Assembly (NCBI GenBank): GCA_964017045.1
Contig: OZ024810.1
Location: 4,894,562 to 4,958,561 of the forward strand
Source: Omphiscola glabra
Taxonomy: Eukaryota; Mollusca; Gastropoda; Lymnaeidae
Length of the DNA: 64,000 nucleotides
Direction of reading: 5' to 3'
Part shown: in pieces, positions 21,870-32,701 of the stretch
Layout: the number at the start of each line of letters is the position of its first letter
How positions within the stretch are numbered: the stretch's first letter is position 1
Position numbers and translations under genes: made by a program
Notes under the pieces: generated by a model
The model's input: the letters and a program-made list of their open reading frames with translations, nothing else
Told to the model about the DNA's origin: nothing
Database searches by the model: none

Positions 21870-22254
21870 ATGAACTAAGTGTAAACAGGTGACGTCAACC
21901 CAGCACCTCGGAGCGAAGTCTAAACAAGTTCATCGTAAATGCGATCAGCCGGAACCAATCAAGGGGTGTGATTGGTGGATAGATCGATACTAATTTGACA
22001 CTGACGCCTGGCCGTGGTGATCAGGTCCGTACATAATTGATGCGTCCACCGCATCTACCCCCTCCTCTTTTTTTTCCGTGTATCCCCAGCCTGGTACTGC
22101 CCTGTCAGGCAGCACATTAGTAAACAACTGTACCGGTATTTCAAGGCTAACCCCATTTGGACTTGTGTCAGAAGGACTGAGTTTTAAAAAGTTCATTTGA
22201 ACTTAATGGTACGCAGCCCCGTGTTCTTTTGTCCAAAACGTTCGCTGTCAAGAT
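21870..22254. other. Unique spacer
   Basis: A 68-codon minus-strand frame (21990-22196) looks fairly protein-like, but it has no domain I recognise and no clear splice context. I do not call a gene. Confidence 0.45.
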
Positions 22255-23425
22255 GTTTATTCAGTGGGTACAGATGAGCATGAACATCTTCGTGGAGTTA
22301 TAGTTGGTCAAATGTGGGGAGGGACTGCAGTCTGGTTAAATAGAGTCAGGTTAAGCAGAGTCAGGTTAAGTAGAGTCAGGTTAAGTAGAGTCAGGTTACG
22401 TAGAGTCAGGTTAAGTAGTCAGGTTAAGCAGAGTCAGGTTAAGTAGAGTCAGGTTAAGTAGAGTCAGGTTAAGCAGAGCCAGGTTAAGCAGAGCCAGGTT
22501 AAGTGGAGTCAGGTTAAGTAGAGTCAGGTTAAGTAGAGTCAGGTTAAGTAGAGTCAGGTTATGTGGAGTCAGGTTAAGTGGAGTCAGGTTAAGTAGAGTC
22601 AGGTTAAGTAGAGCCAGGTTAAGTAGTCAGGTTAAGTGGAGTAAGGTTAAGTAGAGCCAGGTTAAGTAGACTCAGGTTAAGTAGAGTCAAGTTAAGTGGA
22701 GTCAGGTTAAGTGGAGTCAGGTTAAGTAGAGTCAGGTTAAGTAGAGTCAGGTTAAGTAGAGTCAGGTTAAGTAGAGTCAGGTTAAGTAGAGTCAGGTTAA
22801 GTAGAGTCAGGTTAAGTAGAGTCAGGTTAAGCTGAGCCAGGTGAAGAGGATTCAGGTTAAGTGGAATCAGGTTAAGTAGAGTCAGGTTACGTAGAGTCAG
22901 GTTAAGTAGAGTCAGGTTAAGTGGAGTCAGGTTAAATAGAGTAAGGTTAAGTAGAGTCAGGTTAAGCCGAGCCAGGTTAAGTGGAGTCAGGTTAAGTAGA
23001 GTCAGGTTAAGCAGAGCCAGGTTAAGTAAAGTCAGGTTAAGCAGCGCCAGGTTTAATGGATTCAGGTTAAGTGGAGTCAGGTTAAGTAAAGTCAGGTTAA
23101 GCTGAGCCAGGTGAAGTGGATTCAGGTTAAGTGGAATCAGGTTAAGTTAGGTTTATTCAGTGGGTACAGATGAGCATGAACATCTTCGTGGAGTTATAGT
23201 TGGTCAAATGTGGGGAGGGACTGCAGTCTGGTTAAGTAGAGTCAGGTTAAGCAGAGTCAGGTTAAGTAGAGTCAGGTTAAGTAGAGTCAGGTTAAGTAGA
23301 GTCAGGTTAAGTAGAGTCAGGTTAAGCAGAGTCAGGTTAAGTAGAGTCAGGTTAAGTAGAGTCAGGTTAAGTGGAGTCAGGTTAAGTGGAGTCAGGTTAA
23401 GTGGAGTCAGGTTAAGTAGAAGGAA
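22255..23425. repeat. 15-bp minisatellite nested in an 896-bp macro-repeat
   Basis: The 15-bp unit is GTCAGGTTAAGTAGA, with AGCAGAG and GTGGAG variants. A non-repetitive lead of about 80 bp, starting GTTTATTCAGTGGGTACAG, occurs at 22255 and again at 23151. The structure is therefore lead, array, lead, array, with 896-bp spacing and nearly identical leads. The second array is shorter (23233-23425). Confidence 0.95.
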
Positions 23426-23429
23426 ACGA

Positions 23430-23510
23430 GTGAAACAAAGTATGGGAAAACTCTGAAATGAAGGAAGCAACAAAACAAGGAAGTCTTCTTCGGCGAACAA
23501 ACTCCAATAA
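23430..23510 (-). other. Possible retroelement 3'-tail motif
   Basis: Read on the minus strand, GGAGTTTGTTCGCCGAAG then AAGACTTCC and TTGTTTTGTTG match the tail at 51940-52010, apart from a missing internal segment. Both copies lie just beyond the end of a minisatellite. Assignment to Penelope-like elements is tentative. Confidence 0.3.
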
Positions 23511-23542
23511 AAACAAAATAAAAATGTAAATTGACACTCACC

Positions 23543-23587
23543 TGCAATGTAGTATCAATTGCTTGTTCTCTAGGATACTACATTGCA
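23543..23587. other. Perfect 14-bp inverted repeat with 17-bp loop
   Basis: TGCAATGTAGTATC (23543-23556) is the exact reverse complement of GATACTACATTGCA (23574-23587). Flanking bases do not extend the stem. It could be a tiny palindromic element remnant or an RNA hairpin. Confidence 0.85.
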
Positions 23588-23632
23588 GCTACAAGTGTAT
23601 CTGAATGTTTATATCGTTCTTGTATCCAATTT

Positions 23633-23714
23633 GACACAGTACGCCATGTCTATCGAAGGGGGCATTGCATCCACTCTGACACACTACGCCATGTCTATCG
23701 AAGGGGGGCATTGA
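23633..23714. repeat. 45-bp tandem duplication, 2 copies
   Basis: GACACAGTACGCCATG and GACACACTACGCCATG start two copies 45 bp apart, each ending in a G-run plus GCATTG. Confidence 0.85.
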
Positions 23715-23768
23715 CTGCAATGAGAGATCATGCGCCCCAAATTTTGGGGTTGGCTGTCGAACCCGTCA

Positions 23769-23799
<31 letters not shown>

Positions 23800-23804
23800 T
23801 TATT

Positions 23805-24020
23805 GTCGTTTGGTGTACAAGGGAAGGCTAGATTTGTATGGTCGTTTGGTGTACAAGGGAAGGCTAGATTTGTATGGTTGTTTGGTGTACAAGGGAAAGC
23901 TATATTTGTATGGTCGTTTGGTTGGTGTACAAGGGAAGGCTAGATTTGTATGGTCGTTTGGTGTACAAGGGAAGGCTAGATTTGTATGATCGTTTGGTGT
24001 ACAAGGGAACTATAGATTTG
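23805..24020. repeat. 36-bp minisatellite, about 6 copies
   Basis: The unit is GTTTGGTGTACAAGGG then AAGGCTAGATTTGTATGGTC. It follows a (GT)n run (23769-23800). One unit carries a short TTGGTTGG insertion. Confidence 0.94.
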
Positions 24021-24701
24021 CATGGATTTGAAAGTCTTACAAAAGATGGGGTTATGAAGTATTTTAAATTTGTGAACATGTGCGTGTTAAGGTTCTGTAC
24101 AATGGTATGTAAGTATGAAATCAGGTTTACGTGCGCTTGGGGGGGGGGGGGGGTGTTGAACATTTATATATTGGTAGTGAGCTCTCTTTTTTTTTAAATA
24201 TTTAAAAAGATTGTTCATATTTTTGAAGATATATTTTTTTAAAGGAATTTTGTTATTCACTAAAAAAAACTCATTTTGTAAAAAGACAATTCATTTGAAC
24301 AAAACAAGACATTTCATTTGAACAAAACAAGAAAATTCATTTGAAAAAAAAACAAGAAAATTCACTGATTCATGATTGATAAACCGACCCAAATCTATGC
24401 ACACAATTTCCAGTTTGTTCTTTGCCCCCCCCCCCCCTCGACCCACCGGCAATTCTTTTATGTATACGCCACCGTTTGGGGTTTAAGATTTCTCAGGGTT
24501 TTGTTTATCATGGGGAAAAGTGGCCAGAATTCTCTGCATCCTCGGATTTTTTCATGAAAAATATATTTATAAATTAATTTAATATAATAAAAAAAAATTC
24601 TTGTATAACGAATTTAATTATAAAATAGTTTATATTTAGAGTTATTTAATTGTTATTGTCTATCAATGAATACTTAAAAAAACCAATGTTAAAATTTGAT
24701 A
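24021..24701. other. AT-rich spacer with homopolymers
   Basis: Contains a 15-base G run (24139-24153), a 13-base C run (24425-24437) and three copies of CATTTGAACAAAACAAGA-like units (24291-24365). No gene is recognised. Confidence 0.65.
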
Positions 24702-24974
24702 GAGAGTTTGGTCACTAGCTACTAGTTACATCATGTTAAGGTTAGTTTGAGAGTTTGGTCACTAGCTACTAGTTACATCAAATTTTAAGGTTAGTTTCAG
24801 AGTTTGGTCACTAGCTACTAGTTACATCATATGTTAAGGTTAGTTTGAGAGTTTGGTCACTAGCTACTAGTTACATCATATGTTAAGGTTAGTTTCAGAG
24901 TTTGGTCACTAGCTACTTACATCATATGTTAAGGTTAGTTTCAGAGTTTGGTCACTAGCTACTAGTTACATCAT
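24702..24974. repeat. 49-bp minisatellite, about 5.6 copies
   Basis: The unit contains GAGTTTGGTCACTAGCTACT and TTAAGGTTAGTTT. One copy lacks the TAGT of the CTACTAGTTAC word. Confidence 0.95.
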
Positions 24975-25225
24975 TTACCACGGCGTATCCCTAGCAATGG
25001 ATAACCAGCTAATAACAATGTGCTTGCTAATCAAAAGTCGGATATAAGAGCCTAGAGAACAAAAACAAAAGAAAACCACACACACAAAACTGTACGAGTC
25101 TTTCATTGTTTACGGGTAGCTTATTGTAGTTTCGAATCCGACACAGCATATTAACAAGCTAATTTTTTAACAACTTGTAACAAAGAATTAGTATCGAATA
25201 AAAGACAAAACAATTTATAATGTTA

Positions 25226-25417
25226 ATTTGCGTCTATTGCCTCAGGCCTTCCAACCCCCAGTGAATGATACCCTCACTAAGTAACTCTGCCAACCCCGTG
25301 AAATATCCTTATCAACACCAGGCACAGAAACATTGCAAATACCCTCTACATGCATAGGAGCCAGAATGATCAATAAATTGACCGTGGGCCCTTAATATAC
25401 AGAAGTAGAAGAAGAAA
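25226..25417 (+). mobile_element. Dispersed repeat with GAA-rich tail, copy A
   Basis: It shares a body of about 190 bp with 36578-36765: ATTTGCGTCTATTGCCTCAG at the start, AGGAGCCA-AATGATCAATAA and GTGGGCCCTTAAT near the end. It finishes with AGAAGTAGAAGAAGAAA. Same orientation and the same GAA tail suggest a short retroelement, either a SINE or the 3' end of a LINE. Pol III boxes and target duplications were not found. Confidence 0.65.
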
Positions 25418-25439
25418 TTTAAACTGTATATGTCTTGGC

Positions 25440-25558
25440 TCACTGATATCGGATATAACCCCTCCCCCCCCCGACCCACATAATATAAAGGTAGTTTGAC
25501 ACATGAACATCTTGGGATCACCCCCCCCCCCCCCGCTCACATAATATAAAGGTAGTTT
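25440..25558. repeat. Two-copy repeat with poly-C
   Basis: A C run followed by ACATAATATAAAGGTAGTTT occurs twice, about 60 bp apart. The second copy leads directly into the 28-bp array. Confidence 0.8.
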
Positions 25559-26098
25559 GACTGGGAGAGAAACACTAGTGTGTACAGACTGGGAGAGGAA
25601 CACTAGTGTGTACAGACTGGGAGAGAAACACTAGTGTGTACAGACTGGGAGATGAACACTAGTGTGTACAGACTGGGAGAGAAACACTAGTGTGTACAGA
25701 CTGGGAGAGAAACACTAGTGTGTGCAGACTGGGAGAGGAACACTGGTGTGGACAGACTGGGAGAGGAACACTAGTGTGTACAGACTGGGAGAGAAACACT
25801 AGTGTGTGCAGACTGGGAGACGAACACTGGTGTGGACACACTGGGAGAGAAACTCTAGTGTGTACGGACTGGGAGAGGAACACTAGTGTATACGGACTGG
25901 GAGAGAAACCCTAGTGTGTACAGACTGGGAGAGGAACACTGGTGTGGACAGACTGGGAGAGGAACACTAGTGTGTACAGACTGGGAGAGAAACACTAGTG
26001 TGTGCAGACTGGGAGACGAACACTGGTGTGGACACACTGGGAGAGAGACCCATGTGTGTACAAAGTGGGAGAGAAACCCGAATATGTACAGACTGGGA
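25559..26098. repeat. 28-bp minisatellite, about 19 copies
   Basis: The unit is GACTGGGAGAGAAACACTAG then TGTGTACA. A subset motif (GAGACGAACACTGGTGTGGACACAC) appears near 25815 and 26010, showing block duplication of several units. Confidence 0.95.
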
Positions 26099-26167
26099 GC
26101 TGCGTGTAAGATCGAACACATACACACAAACCCAATAGATATCGTTAAAGTTCAAGGACACCCGACC

Positions 26168-26341
26168 CAGTGGCGTAGAAATGGGGGGCGCGGGGGGTAA
26201 TGGTCCGCCTAGGGTGACACTTTTTTCATATTTATATTGATGGGTGCCACTTTTGGACAACTACAGGGGTGTATTGTGGAATGGGGCGGTGAAATCTTAA
26301 TCACCCCCCCTGGGGCGGCCCTAATCTCAGTTACGCCACTG
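26168..26341 (+). mobile_element. hAT-like MITE (CAGTGGCG ends), 174 bp
   Basis: It starts CAGTGGCGTAGAAATGGG and ends CTCAGTTACGCCACTG. The flanks ACCCGACC (26160-26167) and ATCAGACC (26342-26349) match at 6 of 8 positions, consistent with a decayed target duplication. It contains GGGTGACAC/GGGTGCCAC words like the relative at 4805. No coding capacity. Confidence 0.72.
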
Positions 26342-26739
26342 ATCAGACCTTCCACTATAATTGAACAGCGGACTAATAGCGACTCATGCCGACTCTTAAC
26401 TAAACAAAAAAATCAATCTCACTGTGACTTTCTATATATAAATATCAAACAAAATTTTTGTTCTTCCAGGAGAACATATCCAACTCCATACGTCACGAAA
26501 TCCATCTTTCTCCTAGAGTTCACGAGCAGAGGATGTGTACAGGAATGAATAATCTAGCGAACATTTTTAATGAGAACCGGACGGACAGCGCGAGAATAAT
26601 TGGCCAATAATATGTGGATGGGGGAGTGGAGGGGGGGGGTGGAGGGGGGGGAGTGGAGGGGGGAGTGGAAGGGGGGGGGCGTGATGTTAAGCAGGGAGAA
26701 TGAAGTAACAAACGAATTCTTTACTTTTTGCGTTTCCTT
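26342..26739. other. Spacer with G-rich block
   Basis: The G-rich block 26618-26682 repeats GGGGGAGTGGAGGGG and could form quadruplexes. The rest is unique, with no gene seen. Confidence 0.65.
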
Positions 26740-27155
26740 TCTCACAATGGAAGGCCAAGGTCATGCCTCTCTTGCAATGGAGGGAAAAGGTCAAGGCTCT
26801 CTTGCTATGGAGGGAAGAGGTCATGCCTCTCTTGCAATGGAGGGAAAAGGTCATGCCTCTCTTGCAATGGAGGGAAAAGGTCATGCCTCTCTTGCAATGG
26901 AGGGAAGAGGTCAAGGGTCTCTTGCAATGGAGGGAAAAGGTCAAGGCTTTCTTACAATGAAGGGAAGAGGTCATGCCTCTCTTGCAATGGAGGGAACAGG
27001 TCAAGGCTCTCTTACAATTGAAGGAAAATGCCAAGGCTCTCTTACAACGAAGGGACGAGGTCATGCGTCTCTTACAATAGAGGGAAAAGGTCATGGCTCC
27101 CTTACCAGGGAAGGACAAGGCCAAGGCTCTCTGTCAATAGAGGGACGTTGTCACG
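26740..27155. repeat. 30-bp minisatellite, about 14 copies
   Basis: The unit is TGCCTCTCTTGCAATGGAGG then GAAAAGGTCA. Units become more diverged after 27000. The period is divisible by three and produces a spurious 201-codon frame. Confidence 0.95.
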
Positions 27156-27218
27156 AGAGGAGCACAACAAGGGAGATTATGATAAAAATGAGTCAAAGAG
27201 GCTAGGTGTAAACAAATA

Positions 27219-27825
27219 GACTGAAAAGGGAGGTTATGCATAAAGGGAGACTATGACTAAAAGGAGATTATGACTTAAGGGGGATTATAACTAAAGGGAG
27301 ATTATGACTAAAGGAATATTTTTACTAAAGGGAGATTATGACTAAAGGGAGATTATGACTAAAGGAAGATTATGACTAGAGGGAGATTATGACTAAAGGG
27401 ACATTATGACGAAATGAAAATGAAGATTACGACTAAAAAGATGTTATGACTAAAGGGAGGCTACGGCTTAAAGGAGATTATTACTAAAGGGAGGTTATGA
27501 TTAAAGGGAGGTTATGACTAAAGGAAGATTATGACTAAAAGGAGATCATGACGAAATGGAGGTTATGACTAAAGGGAGTTTATGACTAAAAAGATGTTAT
27601 GTCTAAAGGGAGATTATGACTAAAGGGAGATTATGACTAAAGGGAGATTATGACTAAAGGAAGATTATGACTACAAGGAGATTATGACGAAATAGAGGTT
27701 ATGACTAAAGGGAGTTTATGACTAAAAAGATGTTATGACTAAAGGGAGGTTATGACTAAAGGGAGGTTATGACAAAAGGGAGATTATGACTAAAGGAAGA
27801 TTATGACTAAAAGGAGATTATGACT
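27219..27825. repeat. 17-bp minisatellite, about 36 copies
   Basis: The unit is GACTAAAGGGAGATTAT, with many substitutions (GGAAG, AAGATGTT). It follows the 30-bp array after about 60 bp. Confidence 0.93.
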
Positions 27826-28110
27826 GCACATGGTAGAATAAGTGATGTTATTTATTTTATGTCTTTTATTATAATTTTGGATGTTCATGTACATTAGAGT
27901 TAGAGGATGACTTTTGATATGTACAACTATCGAAGAGTGCACATGTTTAGGCAAGGTGTGACATAATCTTTAGAATGTTATTGCTTAATGTAATGATTTC
28001 CAGATGTAATCGAAGCTATATGATTTTATTGGCTAGAGTTCATGCAAACCTTAATTATATTACAACACGCTAATACTTTTTACTCACAGATAAACAGGAA
28101 ATTTGAGATA
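27826..28110. other. AT-rich unique spacer
   Basis: Nothing recognisable. It separates the 17-bp and 14-bp arrays. Confidence 0.6.
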
Positions 28111-28710
28111 GATGTGACATAACAGATGTGACCTAACAGATGTGACCTAACAGATGTGACCTAACAGATGTGACCTAACAAATATGACCTAACAAATGTG
28201 ACCTAACAGATGTGACATAACAGATGTGACCTAACAGATGTGACCTAACAGATGTGACCTAACAAATGACACCTATCAGATGTGACCTAACAGATGTGAC
28301 CTAACAGATGAGACATAGCAGATGTGACCTAACAGATGTGACTAACAGACGTGACCTAACAGATGAGACCTAACAGATGTGACCTAACAGATGTGACCTA
28401 ACAGATGAAAACTAGCAGATGTGACCTAACAGATGTGACATAACAGATAAGACTTAACAGATGTGACCTAACAGATGTGACCTAGTAGATTTGACCTAAC
28501 AGATGTGACTAACAGATGTTACGTATCAGATGTCATCTAACGAAGGTGACGTACTAGATGTGACGTAACACATGTGACCTAATGGATGTGACCTAATGGA
28601 TGTGACCTAATGAATGTGACCTAATGAATGTGACCTAATGAATGTGACCTAATGAATGTGGCCTAATGAATGTGACCTAATGAATGTGACCTAATGAATG
28701 TGACCTAATT
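28111..28710. repeat. 14-bp minisatellite, about 43 copies, two subfamilies
   Basis: The left part uses GATGTGACCTAACA. The right part (from about 28580) uses GAATGTGACCTAAT. A diverged junction of about 100 bp separates them. Confidence 0.95.
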
Positions 28711-28802
28711 TCGTTTTGTTACAGGTAATTCACATTTGCGCTCATTTTCAAGAACATGGGTTCAGTAGAAGTAATACGAACATTTGATGACGGGAGTTGA
28801 CC

Positions 28803-28995
28803 TAGACAGACAGACAATATGACAGACAGACAATATGACAGACAGAAAATATGACAGACAGACAGACAGACAATATTATAGACAGACAATATGACAGACA
28901 GACAATACGACAGACAGACAGACTGACAATATGACAGACAATATGACAGACAGACAGACTGACAATATGACAGACAATATGACAGACAGACAGTC
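28803..28995. repeat. GACA-rich repeat with AATAT spacers
   Basis: Runs of GACAGACAGACAATAT of varying length. The unit is a GACA tetranucleotide interrupted by AATAT. Confidence 0.93.
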
Positions 28996-29157
28996 ACAAA
29001 TGACTGGTGCCGGGTGTAGCAGAGTACCCCACTGCTGTTAGGTAACTTATCAGGTTTGTCGTGCTGGCAAAGGGGGTGCTAGGGGGTCAAAGTTCATAGA
29101 TTCTCACATTTTCGAGATAGACCTCAAGGTCTTTTTAAGAGTTGAGACGTTTCAGCT

Positions 29158-29440
29158 GAGCAGAGAGAGATACAGAGTGAAAGAAAGAAAGAAACTGATA
29201 AAAAAGGGAGAACATAAAGAAAACAGAGAAAGAAAGGAAACGAAAAGAAATAAAAGAAAGAAATAAAAGAAAGAAATAAAAGAAAGAAATAAAAGAAAGA
29301 ATGAAAGAAAGGAAGAAAAGAAAGAACAAAAAAAAAAGGAAAGAAAGAAAGAGTGATGAGAGAGAGAAAAGTATTTTTGTTTAACTGTATCGAAAATGGG
29401 GCACAATGAGAGGAAGAAATAAAAAGACAGAAAATAGAGT
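29158..29440. repeat. Purine-rich tract (GAAA/AAATAAAAG)
   Basis: GAAAGAAATAAAA units occur about five times near 29245-29300, inside a longer A/G-rich stretch. Confidence 0.88.
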
Positions 29441-29574
29441 TTCAGAATGTCAGGGACAGTGCAATGCGCATAGGACCGAATAAGAAAGAGTGAGAGAGAG
29501 TAGAGATCCGAGAGTTACTAAGTCATTACGGACTGTGAATTGGCCAAGACTAGAAGGCGGAAGTGAGCTAGTTA

Positions 29575-30052
29575 CAAGGGAGCCGTCCGATTGGAGCAGT
29601 CGGTAGTGAATCAGTCACAAGGGAGCAGTCGGTAGTGAACCAGTCACAAAGGAGCAGTCGGTAGTGAATCCGTCACAAGGGGGCAGTCGGTAGTGAGCCA
29701 GTCAGAAGGGAGCAGTCAGTGCTGAACCACCCATAAGGGAGCAGTCGGCAGTGAACCACTCGTTAGGGAGCAGTGTGAAAAGAGCAGTCGGTAGTGAACC
29801 AGTCAGAAGGGAGCAGTCGGCAGTGAACCAGTCACAAGGGAGCAGTCGGTAGTGAGACAGTCAGAAGGGAGCAGTCGGTAGTGAACCAGTCACAAGGGAG
29901 CAGTCGGTAGTGAGCCAGTCAGAAGGGAGCAGTCGGTAGTGAACCAGTCACAAGGGAGCAGTCGGTAGTGAGACAGTCAGAAGGGAGCAGTCGGTAGTGA
30001 GACAGTCAGAAGGGAGCAGTCGGTAGTGAGCCAGTCAGAAGGGAGCAGTCGG
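29575..30052. repeat. 29-bp minisatellite, about 16 copies
   Basis: The unit is CAGTCACAAGGGAGCAGTCG then GTAGTGAAC. CACAAGG and AGAAGGG variants alternate in 29830-30000, giving a 58-bp higher order in places. Confidence 0.94.
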
Positions 30053-30117
30053 TGCATGCGTCAAACCAAAGGCCAGGTCTGGCACTGACAATGTGGACAA
30101 CTAAGGGTCGTAATAAC

Positions 30118-30165
30118 AATGACGACGACGCAATTGTCACAACCCATTAGTGGCACGGGAATAGA
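30118..30165. repeat. Short dispersed repeat, copy 1
   Basis: About 50 bp around GTCACAACCCATTAGTGGCA is shared with 34163-34215 (GTCACAAACCATTAGTGGCA), with the same ATAACAATGAC upstream. Source unknown. Confidence 0.5.
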
Positions 30166-30211
30166 GTTGGCTCCCCTTTCGGTGAACTAGTGAGACGACA
30201 ACGAGGGCGAG

Positions 30212-30410
30212 GTGACTGTTCACACGGTACACGTTGTACCAGATGATACGCACGGTACACGTTGTACCAGATGATACGCACGGTACACGTTGTACCAGAT
30301 GATACGCACTGTTCATGTTGTACCAGATGATTCGCACGTTACAAGTTGAACCAGATAATATACAAGGTACAATTTGTACTGGGTAATACACAATGATGAA
30401 TGTAAGATAC
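30212..30410. repeat. 28-bp minisatellite with palindromic core, about 7 copies
   Basis: The unit is CACGGTACACGTTGTACCAG then ATGATACG. GGTAC and GTACC flank ACGTT and can form a short hairpin. The first three copies are near-identical and later ones decay. Confidence 0.92.
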
Positions 30411-30451
30411 ATGTTCTGGTTTGAGAATCCTTCAAGTATAAATGACACGGT

Positions 30452-32513
30452 TGTCTAGGTTCAGTATAACATAGCATCACCCTGGGGTAAGAGTCACACT
30501 GTCTAGGTTGTCCTATAACACAGCATCACCCTGGGGTAAGAGTCACACTGTCTAGGTTGTCCTATAACACAGCATAACCCTGGGGTAAGAGTCACACTGT
30601 CTAGGTTGTCCTATAACACAGCATCACCCTGGGGTAAGAGTCACACTGTCTAGGTTGTCCTATAACACAGCATAACCCTGGGGTAAGAGTCACACTGTCT
30701 AGGTTGTCCTATAACACAGCATAACCCTGGGGTAAGAGTCACACTGTCTAGGTTGTCCTATAACACAGCATAACCCTGGGGTAAGAGTCACACTGTCTAG
30801 GTTGTCCTATAACACAGCATAACCCTGAGGTAAGAGTCACACTGTCTAGGTTGTCCTATAACACAGCATAACCCTGGGGTAAGAGTCACACTGTCTAGGT
30901 TGTCCTATAACACAGCATCACCCTGGGGTAAGAGTCACACTGTCTAGGTTGTCCTATAACACAGCATCACCCTGGGGTAAGAGTCACACTGTCTAGGTTG
31001 TCCTATAACACAGCATCACCCTGGGGTAAGAGTCACACTGTCTAGGTTGCCCTATAACACAGCATCACCCTGGGGTAAGAGTCACACTGTCTAGGTTGTC
31101 CTATAACACAGCATCACCCTGGGGTAAGAGTCACACTGTCTAGGTTGTCCTATAACACAGCATAACCCTGGGGTAAGAGTCACACTGTCTAGGTTGTCCT
31201 ATAACACAGCATCACCCTGGGGTAAGAGTCACACTGTCTAGGTTGTCCTATAACACAGCATAACCCTGGGGTAAGAGTCACACTGTCTAGGTTGTCCTAT
31301 AACACAGCATCACCCTGGGGTAAGAGTCACACTGTCTAGGTTGTCCTATAACACAGCATCACCCTGGGGTAAGAGTCACACTGTCTAGGTTGTCCTATAA
31401 CACAGCATAACCCTGGGGTAAGAGTCACACTGTCTAGGTTGTCCTATAACACAGCATCACCCTGGGGTAAGAGTCACACTGTCTAGGTTGTCCTATAACA
31501 CAGCATCACCATGGGGTAAGAGTCACACTGTCTAGGTTGTCCTATAACACAGCATAACCCTGGGGTAAGAGTCACACTGTCTAGGTTGTCCTATAACACA
31601 GCATCACCCTGGGGTAAGAGTCACACTGTCTAGGTTGCCCTATAACACAGCATCACCCTGGGGTAAGAGTCACACTGTCTAGGTTGTCCTATAACACAGC
31701 ATCACCCTGGGGTAAGAGTCACACTGTCTAGGTTGTCCTATAACACAGCATCACCCTGGGGTAAGAGTCACACTGTCTAGGTTGTCCTATAACACAGCAT
31801 CACCCTGGGGTAAGAGTCACACTGTCTAGGTTGTCCTATAACACAGCATCACCCTGGGGTAAGAGTCACACTGTCTAGGTTGTCCTATAACACAGCATAA
31901 CCCTGGGGTAAGAGTCACACTGTCTAGGTTGTCCTATAACACAGCATCACCCTGGGGTAAGAGTCACACTGTCTAGGTTGTCCTATAACACAGCATCACC
32001 CTGGGGTAAGAGTCACACTGTCTAGGTTGTCCTATAACACAGCATAACCCTGGGGTAAGAGTCACACTGTCTAGGTTCTCCTATAACACAGCATCACCAT
32101 GGGGTAAGAGTCACACTGTCTAGGTTGTCTTATAACACAGCATCACCCTGGGGTAAGAGTCACACTGTCTAGGTTGCCCTATAACACAGCATCACCCTGG
32201 GGTAAGAGTCACACTGTCTAGGTTGTCCTATAACACAGCATAACCCTGGGGTAAGAGTCACACTGTCTAGGTTGTCTTATAACACAGCATCACCCTGGGG
32301 TAAGAGTCACACTGTCTAGGTTGCCCTATAACACAGCATCACCCTGGGGTAAGAGTCACACTGTCTAGGTTGTCCTATAACACAGCATCACCCTGGGGTA
32401 AGAGTCACACTGTCTAGGTTCTCCTATAACACAGCATCACCCTGGGGTAAGAGTCACACTGTCTAGATTCTCCCATAACACAGCATCACCCTGCACTTAG
32501 ACTCACACTGCCT
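30452..32513. repeat. 49-bp minisatellite, about 42 highly uniform copies
   Basis: The unit contains TGTCTAGGTTGTCCTATAAC, CAGCATCACCCTGGGG and TAAGAGTCACAC. Most copies differ only at ATCACC/ATAACC and TTGTCC/TTGCCC/TTCTCC. The uniformity over 2 kb points to recent amplification or strong homogenisation. Edge units are degenerate. Confidence 0.98.
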
Positions 32514-32701
32514 TCTATAACACATCATAACTCTACCAAAAGAGTCACACATACACACACACCAAATAGTAGAGGTGGCAACACTTCATGTAACAATACT
32601 GTTCATATTTATTCTTAGTACTGGCAAGACATCCCTACAATTTAGTACCCCCCCCCCCCCCCGTCCCCGTCCCTGTGTCGAGGGACTAACATCATCTAAG
32701 A

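Noticed and set aside
19621..21878. 748-codon plus-strand open frame
   Set aside because: Generated by the 24-bp array; the peptide switches between three repeat phases where shorter units shift the frame.
21990..22196. 68-codon minus-strand frame with protein-like composition
   Set aside because: Short, no domain recognised, no supporting splice sites or neighbours.
28111..28710. Telomere-like repeat
   Set aside because: The 14-bp unit does not contain TTAGGG tandem copies.
30452..32513. CRISPR array
   Set aside because: Repeats are contiguous identical units with no unique spacers, no cas genes, and the context is eukaryotic. The same applies to all other arrays.
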